A DNA stretch of 64,000 nt. Origin: Nitratireductor sp. GISD-1A_MAKvit. Its GTDB lineage: Bacteria; Pseudomonadota; Alphaproteobacteria; Rhizobiales; Rhizobiaceae. How positions within the stretch are numbered: the stretch's first letter is position 1; the number at the start of each line of letters is the position of its first letter. The notes below the pieces were generated by a model. That model searched no databases. It saw nothing but the letters and a program-made list of their open reading frames with translations, and was not told the origin of the DNA. Position numbers and translations under genes: made by a program. Positions 1-8,173 of this stretch are shown here, in pieces. The DNA lies in assembly GCF_040819555.1 (NCBI RefSeq), contig NZ_CP161920.1, positions 633,501 through 697,500 on the forward strand. Reading direction: 5' to 3'.

Positions 1-512
1 GAATCCATCATGCCCTGACCGGCATACTGGAAACCGCATTTGTGGATCACGCGCCGCGAGGCGGTGTTGGTGACACGGCAGGAGACATTCAGCCGGTCGA
101 TATCCGTGGCGCGAAACGCGAGGTCGACAAGTGCATGAGCCGCTTCGGTGGCGTATCCCCGCCCCCAATAGGGCTCGCCGATCCAGTAGCCCATTTCCAG
201 GCCATTGGCGCGGTTCTCCAGACCGGCGCAACCGATGAAGGCACCGGTTTCAGAAAGCGTGATGGCATAGGTGCAGCCTCTGATCTCACCGGCGCGGATG
301 CGGCTTAGAAAGCCATGCGCATCGCTGACGCGGTATGGATTGGGCAGGCGCCCGAGCATTTCGGCCAGGCGTCGATTGTTGGCCAGTTCCACCAGTTCGG
401 TCACGTCGTCATCGCGCGGGATGCGCAGAACGAGGCGCTCCGTGACGAGGACCGGACAATCTATGCTGATACCGGGACTTTCACTTTCTATGTCTTCACT
501 TTCGGCAACCAT
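1..512 (-). CDS. GNAT family N-acetyltransferase (RimJ/RimL-like), 3' end cut by window edge
   Basis: Translating the minus strand from the ATG at 512 gives an open frame that runs off the left edge, so the C-terminus is missing. The visible 170 residues follow the RimJ/RimL acetyltransferase pattern: a strand with 'TERLVLRIPR' near residue 30, then 'MGYWIGEPYWGRGYATEA', whose G-R-G-Y-A-T-E-A stretch is the acetyl-CoA pyrophosphate-binding loop of GNAT motif A, then 'NTASRRVIHKCGF', the usual motif B helix. The substrate cannot be read from the sequence; relatives modify ribosomal protein N-termini, antibiotics or small amines. It lies downstream of rpmA on the same strand, separated by a clear terminator, so it is probably transcribed on its own. 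Confidence 0.85.
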   Translation of the reverse strand, partial: MVAESEDIESESPGISIDCPVLVTERLVLRIPRDDDVTELVELANNRRLAEMLGRLPNPYRVSDAHGFLSRIRAGEIRGCTYAITLSETGAFIGCAGLENRANGLEMGYWIGEPYWGRGYATEAAHALVDLAFRATDIDRLNVSCRVTNTASRRVIHKCGFQYAGQGMMD

Positions 513-534
513 CGTTTTTCCTCCGGACAATAAG

Positions 535-566
535 AAAAGGGGAGATGGCGACCCATCTCCCCTTTT
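535..566 (-). terminator. Rho-independent terminator after rplU-rpmA
   Basis: A perfect 14-bp inverted repeat (535-548 against 553-566) with a CGAC loop has an A-rich and a T-rich flank, so it can stop transcription in both directions. It sits between the rpmA stop at 636 and the start of the GNAT gene. Confidence 0.8.
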
Positions 567-635
567 GAACCTATTTCCGGAATGTCCAGACACCGGTCCC
601 CGAGATGGGTCGCCGGTGTTGGTGAAGCGGACCGG

Positions 636-905
636 CTACTCCGCTGCCTCCGTAATCGGGTTTACGGACACGTAGGTTCGACCATTGGCTTTTTTCGCGA
701 AGGAGACAGCACCTGCCTCTTTCGCAAAAATCGTATGATCCTTGCCCATGCCGACATTCACGCCGGGATGCCATTTCGTGCCGCGCTGACGGATAATGAT
801 GTTGCCGGCGATGACCTTCTCGCCGCCGAACTTCTTCACACCAAGGCGTTTGGACTCGGAATCGCGACCGTTGCGCGACGAACCACCAGCTTTTTTGTGT
901 GCCAT
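636..905 (-). CDS. rpmA: 50S ribosomal protein L27
   Basis: This 89-residue protein begins [15 protein letters not shown], the canonical bacterial L27 start, and carries the GTKWHPG and GKDHTIFA segments of the family. L27 sits at the peptidyl-transferase centre, and its N-terminal tail contacts the tRNA acceptor ends. Like Gram-negative L27, it has no cleaved N-terminal extension before the first glycines. It follows rplU on the same strand, the usual rplU-rpmA operon. The 82-base gap contains a small GC hairpin near 950-963. Length and sequence are normal for the family. Confidence 0.98.
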   Translation of the reverse strand: MAHKKAGGSSRNGRDSESKRLGVKKFGGEKVIAGNIIIRQRGTKWHPGVNVGMGKDHTIFAKEAGAVSFAKKANGRTYVSVNPITEAAE

Positions 906-987
906 TCTTCTGCTCCTTTGCGCCTTTGAGGGCGCTCGTAATTCCTAATGCGCCGTCAGGCGCCGAATTTCAACCCTGAGGCGATTA

Positions 988-1641
988 TTATTTCGCCAGT
1001 TCCTTGGCCTGTTCGCGCCAGTCCTTGATCTGGTCGGCGCTGAACGGCATGGCCTCATCGATGCGCACCACATCCTTGTCGGTGAGGGCGGCCACCTGAG
1101 CGTAGGTGGTGATGCCCTGCTCGGCAAGCTGGCCGGCTGCAACCGGACCGATGCCCTTGATCTTGGTCAGATCGTCGGGTTCGCCTGCCGGCGCCGTGAA
1201 GAGCGGTGCAGAAGCTGCGGGTGCTTCCGTCTTTGCTTCGGTCTTCTTCGGCGCGGCTTCCTTCTTGGCCGGCTTTTCCTCGGCCTTGGCAGCGGGCTTT
1301 GCAGCGGCCTTCTTCGAGGGCTTTGCACCGCCCGTCAGGATCTCGGAGATCCGCACGGTGGTAAGAAGCTGACGATGGCCGCGCTTGCGGCGCGAATTCT
1401 GGCGGCGACGCTTCTTGAAGGCGATGACCTTCTTGCCGCGGCCCTGCTCGACCACTTCGGCGGCCACGCTGGCGCCATCGACGAGCGGTGCGCCAATGGT
1501 CACGTCCTCGCCTTCGCCAACGGCCAGAACATCTGCAAACTGAATGATCTCACCGGGCTCGCCGGTGATGCGCTCGACCTGAAGCAGGTCGTTTGCGGAA
1601 ACGCGGTACTGCTTACCGCCGGTCTTGATGACTGCGAACAT
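988..1641 (-). CDS. rplU: 50S ribosomal protein L21 with long C-terminal extension
   Basis: Residues 1-103 are ordinary L21 (start [14 protein letters not shown], conserved [16 protein letters not shown]). The protein then continues to 217 residues, about twice the normal length. The extra part is an Ala/Lys/Glu-rich linker (about 108-150) followed by a helix-hairpin-helix-like domain (about 155-217) with '[20 protein letters not shown]'. Such domains bind nucleic acid without sequence specificity. C-terminally extended L21 is known in Rhizobiales, and the extension's role is not established. It leads the operon with rpmA. The ATG at 1641 gives the exact family start. Confidence 0.96.
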   Translation of the reverse strand: MFAVIKTGGKQYRVSANDLLQVERITGEPGEIIQFADVLAVGEGEDVTIGAPLVDGASVAAEVVEQGRGKKVIAFKKRRRQNSRRKRGHRQLLTTVRISEILTGGAKPSKKAAAKPAAKAEEKPAKKEAAPKKTEAKTEAPAASAPLFTAPAGEPDDLTKIKGIGPVAAGQLAEQGITTYAQVAALTDKDVVRIDEAMPFSADQIKDWREQAKELAK

Positions 1642-1899
1642 CTTTTTGCCTTTCAGTGTCCGGTCCGGCTTGGGTCCACAGCCTGTGGCCTGCCGTCTTT
1701 TTGCCAGTCTGGATGGTTAAACAACAAACGGCGCAGGGGTTTTCCCGCGCCGCAGGTCGCGTGTCCATAACGGAAGAGGGGTGGAAGGTCAAGCAGACGC
1801 GGCAAAAATGCCGCAGAATGACTGCGATTGGCACTTGTAACGAAACCGCTGACCGGTTATCTAGTGCGCCGCGCTGGCAACAGCAAACCAGCATCTCGC

Positions 1900-1989
1900 G
1901 GAGAGGTGGCTGAGTGGTTGAAAGCACCGCACTCGAAATGCGGCATACTCGCAAGGGTATCGGGGGTTCGAATCCCTCCCTCTCCGCCA
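1900..1989 (+). tRNA. tRNA-Ser (anticodon CGA)
   Basis: The 90-nt sequence folds as a class II tRNA. The acceptor stem GGAGAGG pairs with CCTCTCC, followed by discriminator G and an encoded CCA. The anticodon stem encloses the loop with CGA (reads UCG), a long variable arm follows (around 1948-1960), and the T-arm has GGTTCGAATCC. The long variable arm and the CGA anticodon identify serine. Confidence 0.97.
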
Positions 1990-2062
1990 TCAATGACGAA
2001 GCGCATCCTTCGTATTCCTGAAATCGCAAACTGCCTCATCGCTTCCATGGATCGCGGGTGCG

Positions 2063-2791
2063 TTAAAGCTGCATGCTGCCGACGCTGGCCCCGCCGCAGA
2101 CATAAAGCGTCTGCCCGGTGACGAAGCTTGCTTTCGGATCGGCGAAGAACATGAAGGCGTTGGTGACGTCTTTCACCGCGCCGAGCCGGCCGACGGGGAT
2201 GCGTTTGGCAAGCTCGGCTTCCCGCTCGCTGCCTTTCGGGATGATGCCCCAGAAATTGTCCGTCTGGATCGGGCCGGGCGCGACAACGTTGACGGTGATG
2301 CCATGGGGGGCGAGCTCCAGCGCCCAGGTGCGCGCCATGCCCACCATGCCGGCCTTGGATGCGCCATAGGCGGTGCGGGTCTGTGCGCCGAGCGCTGCGC
2401 GTGAACCATTGAAGAGAACGCGACCGAAGCGGCGTTCCTTCATCGACGGCAGGAAGGCCTTGAGGAGTGTCAGCGCGGAGCCCAGATGGAGCTGGGCGAG
2501 GCCGGTAATGTCCTCCGCACTCGCCTCCTCGATGAGGTTTGGCCAGATGAGGCCCGCATTCTGCACGAAATGGGTGACGTCGTGCCTGCGGGCGATCTCG
2601 GCGGCGGCTTCACTGACGGCCGTATCGTCGAGCAGGTCTGCCTCAACCGAGCTTAACCGTTCATGCGAGAACTCCGGCGCGCGGCGCGCGACCGAGATGA
2701 CGCGGTAGCCGGCATCCAGCATGGTCTGCGCCAGATTTGCCCCGATGCCCTTGTTGCCGCCGGTGATGACGGCTGTCAGCTCTTTTTCCAT
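2063..2791 (-). CDS. SDR family NAD(P)-dependent oxidoreductase
   Basis: This is a complete 242-residue classical short-chain dehydrogenase. It has the cofactor loop TGGNKGIG at residues 10-17, an NAG motif near 80, a catalytic Ser around 130 and the Y-G-A-S-K active site at 142-146. The ATG at 2791 is preferred over the one at 2815 because it begins just past the stop of the upstream cyclase gene (2796) and close to the family start. It is the last gene of the leftward dioxygenase operon and probably oxidises a hydroxyl or cis-dihydrodiol intermediate. The substrate is not predictable. Unlike the SDR domain fused to DUF35 in this operon, it has an intact active site. Confidence 0.88.
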   Translation of the reverse strand: MEKELTAVITGGNKGIGANLAQTMLDAGYRVISVARRAPEFSHERLSSVEADLLDDTAVSEAAAEIARRHDVTHFVQNAGLIWPNLIEEASAEDITGLAQLHLGSALTLLKAFLPSMKERRFGRVLFNGSRAALGAQTRTAYGASKAGMVGMARTWALELAPHGITVNVVAPGPIQTDNFWGIIPKGSEREAELAKRIPVGRLGAVKDVTNAFMFFADPKASFVTGQTLYVCGGASVGSMQL

Positions 2792-2795
2792 CTTC

Positions 2796-3599
2796 TCAGG
2801 TCCTGCCGGGCACAAGTGCCACCACGCGCAGCGGGCTGCCGGTGCCGTTCTTGATCTTGAGCGGGGTTGCGATCAGCATCGCGCCTGTGGGCGGCAGCCG
2901 GTCGAGATTGTTGAGGCATTGCAGGCCATAGCGCCCTGCGCCGTGTAGATAGAAATGGGCCGGGTAGGGCGGCGTGTAGTGCGATCCCTGACCGGCGTCG
3001 GTGCCGACGGTCTCGGTGCCGAAACCGCGAATGCCGCGTTCGTCCACCAGAAGCCTTATCGCCGCCGGTGTGGGGCCGGGCGAATGTGCGCCGTCCTCGC
3101 GCATGTTGAGATAGGCCGCGCCCCGGCGCTTCGACCAGTCGGTGCGCATCAGCACCCAGCTCTCGGCGGGAATGCGGCCGTGCTCGGCTTCCCACGCCTC
3201 GATGATCTCCGGCGTGAGCTCGAAATCCTCGTCGGCTGCGGCACCCTCGGAACAGTCGATCACGCAGACCGGGCCGATAAAGCGCTCGGCGGGAATTTCA
3301 TCCACGCTTCCATTGGGCACGTCGCGGCCGGAGATCCAGTGCGAGGGCGCATCGAAATGGGTGCCGGTGTGTTCGCTGCAGGTGAAATTGTGCCATTTCC
3401 ACGCCGGGCCGCGATGGTCGTAGGCCGACACCTCTTCCATGCGGAAGCGGGCGCACTGGCCAAATTCCGGCGGCAGCACGATGACCGGAAAATCCTGATC
3501 GAGCGTGTGGGTGAGGTCCACCACCTCGATGGCGCCGGTGGCGAGCGCCTCCGCCAGATTGCCCAGAAGGGCGGATGGGTCGGTTGCGTGGACGTTCAT
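2796..3599 (-). CDS. Cyclase-family metal-dependent hydrolase (kynurenine-formamidase-like)
   Basis: The 267-residue protein carries the cyclase-family metal signature H-T-G-T-H-F-D-A-P-S-H (residues 77-87), whose His and Asp residues bind zinc or manganese in arylformamidases and isatin hydrolases. The ATG at 3599 overlaps the upstream stop as ATGA, indicating translational coupling. Members hydrolyse amide, lactam or activated ester bonds. Beside a ring-hydroxylating dioxygenase, hydrolysis of an N-formyl/lactam or ring-cleavage product is plausible but is inference. Confidence 0.85.
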   Translation of the reverse strand: MNVHATDPSALLGNLAEALATGAIEVVDLTHTLDQDFPVIVLPPEFGQCARFRMEEVSAYDHRGPAWKWHNFTCSEHTGTHFDAPSHWISGRDVPNGSVDEIPAERFIGPVCVIDCSEGAAADEDFELTPEIIEAWEAEHGRIPAESWVLMRTDWSKRRGAAYLNMREDGAHSPGPTPAAIRLLVDERGIRGFGTETVGTDAGQGSHYTPPYPAHFYLHGAGRYGLQCLNNLDRLPPTGAMLIATPLKIKNGTGSPLRVVALVPGRT

Positions 3600-4855
3600 G
3601 CGCCGCCTCCGTCTGTTTCGCTCATCTCGCGCTCCAGCACCTTTGCGCCGGCGCGCCAGCGCTCGATCAGGTCCTTCGCCACATCGCCGACGAACACGTC
3701 CTCCAACCCGTCCTTGAGGCCGGAGACGATGGCGCGGGCAAGTGCGGCGGGCGCGACCTTGGGCGGCGGCAGGGGCTGGTGCCAGGCGTCGTCCGTCGGG
3801 CCGGTATAGACATTCATCACGCGCACGCCGCCCGGTCGCATCTCCGCGCGCAGGCATTGCGACAGCGAGTAGGCGGCGGCACTGGAAGCCGAGAAAGCGC
3901 CAAAGGCCGGCATGTTGGAATAGGCGTAGACCGACAGGATGTTGACCCAGGCGGCGGCGCTGTTGTCGCCGTCCGCGCCGCGCCCGCGCATGGCCGGGCC
4001 GAAGGACTGGGCAAGCCGCATCAGGCCCAGATAGTTCACCTCCATTTCGTCGCGGGCGAACACGGTGTCTCCACGGTCCATGATGCCGCCGGGGCGCACG
4101 AAGCGGGCATTGTTGACGAGAATGTCAGTCTTGCCGCCGATCTCTCCGGCAAGCTCTGCGACCGAGGCGGTGTCGGTGACGTCGAGCGGCACGATCTGGA
4201 CGTTGGGGATCGCCTCGAGTGCCGGGCGGTGCGGATAGGGTCGCCAGCCTTCCGGCTCGCCGATGAAGATGATCGACGCGCCGGCCTTCGCAAAGGCCTC
4301 GGCCAGCGCCACGGCGTTTTCGCTCCTCGCATCGGTGATGAGCACGCGGCGGAATTTCGGATCGGCGGTGATTTCGCGCAGTTGCGGATCGTCTTCCATG
4401 TTGGGCGTCCCTTCGGGAGGCAGGGCGTAGAGAACGCCCTGGCCCGACTTGTCGAGCCGGTTGATGATGCGCACCCTGCCGCCGCGCGGCACATCGCCAT
4501 GGACGTGGCACATGACGGAGGGGCCGGCGTCGAGCCGGACGGTGCCGACACGCCAGGGGGTGCGTTCGCGGAAATAGGTGTTGGTGCTGGTGCGCACCGT
4601 CGTTTCGGCGATGAGCTCGCCCGCCGGGTCGATGTCGCGCCATGGGAGGTCGGTCGACAGGCAGGTGGAGCAGGCGTCGCGCGGCGGATATTGCAGCGCG
4701 CCGCATTCGCCGCAGACCTGCAGCATGAAGCGCCCCTCGGCGGCAGCCGCTGTCAGCCCCAGCGCCGCGCGGCTTCTGAGGCCCGAGGGCAGCGTCTGTG
4801 TGCGGGTGCGCTTTTGCGGGTCTTTCTTCGGTGGCGGCAGGATGGCGTCGGTCAT
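3596..4855 (-). CDS. DUF35 zinc-ribbon/OB-fold protein fused to a degenerate SDR domain
   Basis: The 419-residue protein joins two folds. Residues about 40-150 are a DUF35 (acyl-CoA-associated OB-fold) domain with a rubredoxin-like zinc ribbon, Cys48-x2-Cys51 and Cys62-x2-Cys65. Residues about 168-400 are a short-chain dehydrogenase domain, but the Gly-rich cofactor loop reads TDARSENA instead of TGxxxGxG, and the active-site Tyr and Lys are replaced by Phe321 and Ser325 (FSASS instead of YxxxK). It is therefore probably not an active dehydrogenase. The start overlaps the thiolase-like gene's stop (ATGA), so the two are co-translated. DUF35 proteins form obligate complexes with thiolase-fold partners such as Ltp2-ChsH2 and BbsB-BbsA; the same is inferred here. 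Confidence 0.85.
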   Translation of the reverse strand: MTDAILPPPKKDPQKRTRTQTLPSGLRSRAALGLTAAAAEGRFMLQVCGECGALQYPPRDACSTCLSTDLPWRDIDPAGELIAETTVRTSTNTYFRERTPWRVGTVRLDAGPSVMCHVHGDVPRGGRVRIINRLDKSGQGVLYALPPEGTPNMEDDPQLREITADPKFRRVLITDARSENAVALAEAFAKAGASIIFIGEPEGWRPYPHRPALEAIPNVQIVPLDVTDTASVAELAGEIGGKTDILVNNARFVRPGGIMDRGDTVFARDEMEVNYLGLMRLAQSFGPAMRGRGADGDNSAAAWVNILSVYAYSNMPAFGAFSASSAAAYSLSQCLRAEMRPGGVRVMNVYTGPTDDAWHQPLPPPKVAPAALARAIVSGLKDGLEDVFVGDVAKDLIERWRAGAKVLEREMSETDGGGA

Positions 4856-6036
4856 GTGCCCGCTCCCGAAATGATGGCGGCACTGGAACAGACGCCCCGG
4901 TCGTAGTTGATCATGCCGAAGCCCGAGACCATGGCGGTCGTCGCACCTTCTACCTGAGTGGGACCGGCTGTGCCGGTCACCTGGCGGATGGCCTCCACCA
5001 TGCCGATAAAGCCGCCGGCGGCGCCCGCCTGTCCGGCTGAAAGCTGACCGCCGGACGTGTTGTGCGGAAAATCGCCGGCGATGGTAAGGTCGCGCTCGCG
5101 CACGAAGGCCGGGCCTTCACCTTTCCCGCAAAACCCCAGATCCTCGAACTGCATCATGGAAATGACCGGGTAGTCGTCATAGGTCTGCAAGAGGTCCATG
5201 TCGTCGGGCTTCGCATCGGCCATGGCGTAAAGCTCGTCGATATCCATGGCCCAACCACCGCGCATCTGGATCGGATCTTCGGGGAAGGCATTGTGGCGCT
5301 CGATGCTGCCGCGAATATGGGCGTAAGGAAGGCCTGCGGCGCGGGCGTCTTCCTCGCGCATCACGAGAAACGCTTCTGCGCCGCTCACGGGCATCACGCA
5401 ATCGAACAGCGCGATCGGATCGGAGATCATGCGTGCGCCGAGATAGTCTTCCATGGTGAGCGGCTTTTTCATTACCGCGTGCGGGTTCTTGAGCGCATTG
5501 TCGCGCTGGGCGACGCAGATGCGGCCGAAATCCTCGCGGTTCGCACCATAGACGCTCATATAATGGTCGGTCAGGAGCGCGAAACAGGCATTGGGTCCAC
5601 CTGCTCCGTAGGGGTATGAAGCGTCCTGCGCGAAGCGGCTGAAGCTTGAGAGCATGCGCCGGAAACTGTCGACATGATTGGTGTCGCCGGCAACGCAGGC
5701 GACGATGTCGGCGTCGCCCGCCTGCACTGCGCGGGCTGCACGCCTGAGCGCCACGACGCCACTCGCCCCGCCCATGGGGATGTGATCGAGCCAGCGCGGC
5801 GTGAGGCCGAGATGCTGGGTCAGCCCGACCGCTGTGTCGGGAAAGAGCGTGAAGCTAGAAACCGAGAAACCGTCAACATCACGGGGGCTGAGGCCGGCGC
5901 TTTGAAGCGACTGGCGCAGTGCGCGGGCGATCCACCAATGCGCCGTTTCCTTCGAAAAGCGCTGATAGGGCGTGGTGGCGGGCGCGGCGAGCACCACACC
6001 CTCATAGCCCTTGCGTCTTGAGGTGCGGCCCGCCAC
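4852..6036 (-). CDS. Thiolase-superfamily protein lacking the classical Cys and His (SCP2/Ltp2-like)
   Basis: The GTG at 6036 shares a base with the upstream TAG stop and gives 394 residues, the usual thiolase length. The fold is recognisable from the N-terminal 'GYEGVVLAAPATTPYQRFS', the central 'GDADIVACVAGD' and the C-terminal 'NTSGGQLSAGQAGAAGG'. The nucleophilic cysteine (usual CASG) is Gly at about residue 90 (GGASG). The GHP histidine is Gln at about 337 (SAGQAG). No C-x-G motif is visible near the end. Thiolase-fold retro-aldolases of sterol side-chain degradation (Ltp2) lack the same residues and work with a DUF35 partner, as encoded next door. A C-C lyase or binding role is more likely than thiolysis. 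Confidence 0.82.
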   Translation of the reverse strand: MAGRTSRRKGYEGVVLAAPATTPYQRFSKETAHWWIARALRQSLQSAGLSPRDVDGFSVSSFTLFPDTAVGLTQHLGLTPRWLDHIPMGGASGVVALRRAARAVQAGDADIVACVAGDTNHVDSFRRMLSSFSRFAQDASYPYGAGGPNACFALLTDHYMSVYGANREDFGRICVAQRDNALKNPHAVMKKPLTMEDYLGARMISDPIALFDCVMPVSGAEAFLVMREEDARAAGLPYAHIRGSIERHNAFPEDPIQMRGGWAMDIDELYAMADAKPDDMDLLQTYDDYPVISMMQFEDLGFCGKGEGPAFVRERDLTIAGDFPHNTSGGQLSAGQAGAAGGFIGMVEAIRQVTGTAGPTQVEGATTAMVSGFGMINYDRGVCSSAAIISGAGT

Positions 6037-7677
6037 TAGGCTGCCCGCCTTTTCTTCATGGAGCGTGTGTCGACGGTTGCCGGATCGGTGAGAAGCCGGG
6101 CGACCAGTGTTTTCAGTTCGCCGCGCTGGATCTTTTGTGTCGAGGTCAGGGGCAGGGCGTCGACAAAGGCGATGTAGCCGGGAACCTTGTAATAGGCCAC
6201 GCGATCCAGACACCATTCGGCGATCTCGCGGGCGCGCGCCTCATCGCGTTCGCCGCTCTCGACCACGAGACAGGCGAAGACCTCGTCGCCGCGCAGCTCG
6301 TCCGGGGCTGCGGCGACCGCGGCGGCCTTGATGTCGGGATGCTGCATGAGGAAGGATTCCACCTCCACGGCAGCGATGTTTTCGCCGGAACGGCGGATCA
6401 CGTTCTTCTTGCGGTCGACGAAGAAGAAGTCGCCATCGGCGTCGCGCATGACGATGTCGCCGGTGTGGAACCAGCCACCTTCCCATGCCTCGGCGGTGGC
6501 TTCGGGGTTGGCGTAATATTCGGAGAAGAAGCCGAAACGCGGATCCTCGCCAGCATGGCGCACAAGAAGTTCGCCGGGTTGGCCGGGGGCTGCCTCGCTG
6601 CCATCGTCTGCGATCACGCGCGCTTCGATGTCCGGGCCGGGCTGGCCAAGGCAGTTCGTGCCGCGCTTGCGGGGCTCGTGATTGGCGACGATGACCGCGC
6701 CGGCCCCCTGTCTCCGTCATCGCCCAGCCTTCGATGAGCGGAATGCCGAAGCGCTCCTCGAACGGGCCGTGCAGCTTGGGATCGATGCCCGCGCCAAAAC
6801 CGAAGCGCACATTGTGGGCCCTGTCCTGTTCCGTGGGTTCGGCTTTCATGAGAATGGACGGCATGACGCCCAGATAATGCAGGCAGGTGGCCCGACTGTC
6901 ACGCACGCTCTGCCACCAGCTGCGAGGGTGGAACCGGTCGAGCGCGATGAGGCAGCCGCCGACCGTGATCATCGCCATCAGCGAATAGGCCATGGCGTTC
7001 ATGTGGAAGATCGGCAGCGGCGTGATCATGCGCTCGCCGTCTTCGTTCATGGCGCAGAGCCCGCCCGATTTCGCGTACCAGCGGCCCGAATGCAGGAAAT
7101 AGAGGTTCGACAGGACGCAGCCCTTGGGCTTGCCCGTGGTGCCGGAGGTGTAAAGCATTGCCGCTTCGCGGGTGAGCGGCGCACCCTGCGGCGTCTTCAT
7201 GCCGGCAAAGCGCGGATCGAGCGGCGGGGTGTCCGCCTCGGGCGTGACGACCGGAAACCCGACGCCGGAGGCAGATGCCGCCTGTTCGAGATCCGCCACG
7301 CGGCTTGAAATGGCCACGGCCAGAACCGGGCGCGCGTGCCCGGCCATGTATTCCAGCTCCGCCGATTGCAGGTCGGGATTGACCGGCACGACCGAGAGCC
7401 CGAGCGCATTTAAGGCGAACCAGTGCAGGAAGAAGCCCGGCCGATTTTCCATCAGGAGCATGACGCGCATGCCCGCGCGGTAGCCACCGGCGGCATAGGC
7501 GTCCCTCAGGCGTTCGATCTCGGCAAGCGCGGCGCCATAGGAGAGTTCGCCGGCGGGGATGTCGTAGACCGTGGCCGTTTCCTCCAGCACGTGCAGAAAG
7601 GGCCGCGCGGGCCAGCGGCGGGCGGTGTCGGCAAAGGCCGCGAACACGGTGTCGAACGGCGGGGTCTGCGATTTCAT
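6036..7677 (-). pseudogene. AMP-dependent acyl/aryl-CoA synthetase, split by a single-base frameshift
   Basis: The gene reads as an acyl-adenylate-forming CoA ligase in two frames. Residues 1 to about 320 include the AMP loop LYTSGTTGKPKG (175-186) and the GWAMTETG motif. After a run of five C at 6704-6708 (plus strand) the frame shifts, and the other frame continues with 'IVANHEPRKRG', the GGWFHTGDI motif and 'QKIQRGELK', which holds the C-terminal catalytic Lys. Removing one base from the run restores about 546 residues with no other defect. It activates a carboxylic acid as its CoA thioester, probably the entry step of this pathway. An indel error and a recent pseudogene cannot be told apart from one sequence, but three other genes in the window show the same lesion. 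Confidence 0.85.
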
Positions 7678-7690
7678 CTGCTGCGCGCTT

Positions 7691-8173
7691 TCAGAGGAAC
7701 ATCTGGATATTGCCGAAGGCGGCATCGGAATTGAGCAGATCGACGCGCTTGTGGGTGATCTTCAGCTTTCCGTCGATGAGTTTCAACTCGTGACGTGCCG
7801 TGGCGGCGAGCAGGATCTGGTCGTCGAGCCGTGTCTCCACATAGTGAAACGCCGTGTGGGTGACATACTCACCCTTCTCCTCGTCCATATGGTCGATGAA
7901 GGGGCGGTTCAGAACGTGGTGGCAGCGGGTCTTCGGTTTCTGCGAAAAGGTGCGCTCGCCCTTGAAGCGCTCGACGCGCAGCTTGCGCATGAAGGCGTCT
8001 TCATGCAGCAGCGAGGTGACGTGTTTGGCGTCTTCCTGATTGTAGTCGAGCGGCATCCAGTAATAGCTGTCATGGGTCCACAGATCGAGCCATTCGTCAA
8101 AGCGCCCATCGTCCAGCATGCGGGCTTCTTCATAGACGAAATCGATCAGGTCTTCGCGGGTGGGAGCCTTCAT
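7691..8173 (-). CDS. Aromatic-ring-hydroxylating dioxygenase, beta (small) subunit
   Basis: This 160-residue protein matches the ring-hydroxylating dioxygenase beta subunit (SnoaL-like cone fold). Recognisable parts are 'DFVYEEARMLDDGRFDEWLDLW' near the start, the W-x-P segment 'SYYWMPLDYNQE' and the C-terminal 'KITHKRVDLLNSDA'. The ATG at 8173 overlaps the alpha-subunit stop (ATGA), so the two subunits are translationally coupled. Beta subunits hold alpha3beta3 hexamers together and carry no metal. Its presence places the oxygenase in the benzoate/toluene/anthranilate-type group rather than the alpha-only vanillate/phthalate group. Confidence 0.92.
   Translation of the reverse strand: MKAPTREDLIDFVYEEARMLDDGRFDEWLDLWTHDSYYWMPLDYNQEDAKHVTSLLHEDAFMRKLRVERFKGERTFSQKPKTRCHHVLNRPFIDHMDEEKGEYVTHTAFHYVETRLDDQILLAATARHELKLIDGKLKITHKRVDLLNSDAAFGNIQMFL

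Noticed and set aside
3575..4906. A 443-codon plus-strand frame over the DUF35-SDR gene
   Set aside because: No recognisable fold, and the minus-strand gene is coupled at both ends by ATGA overlaps.
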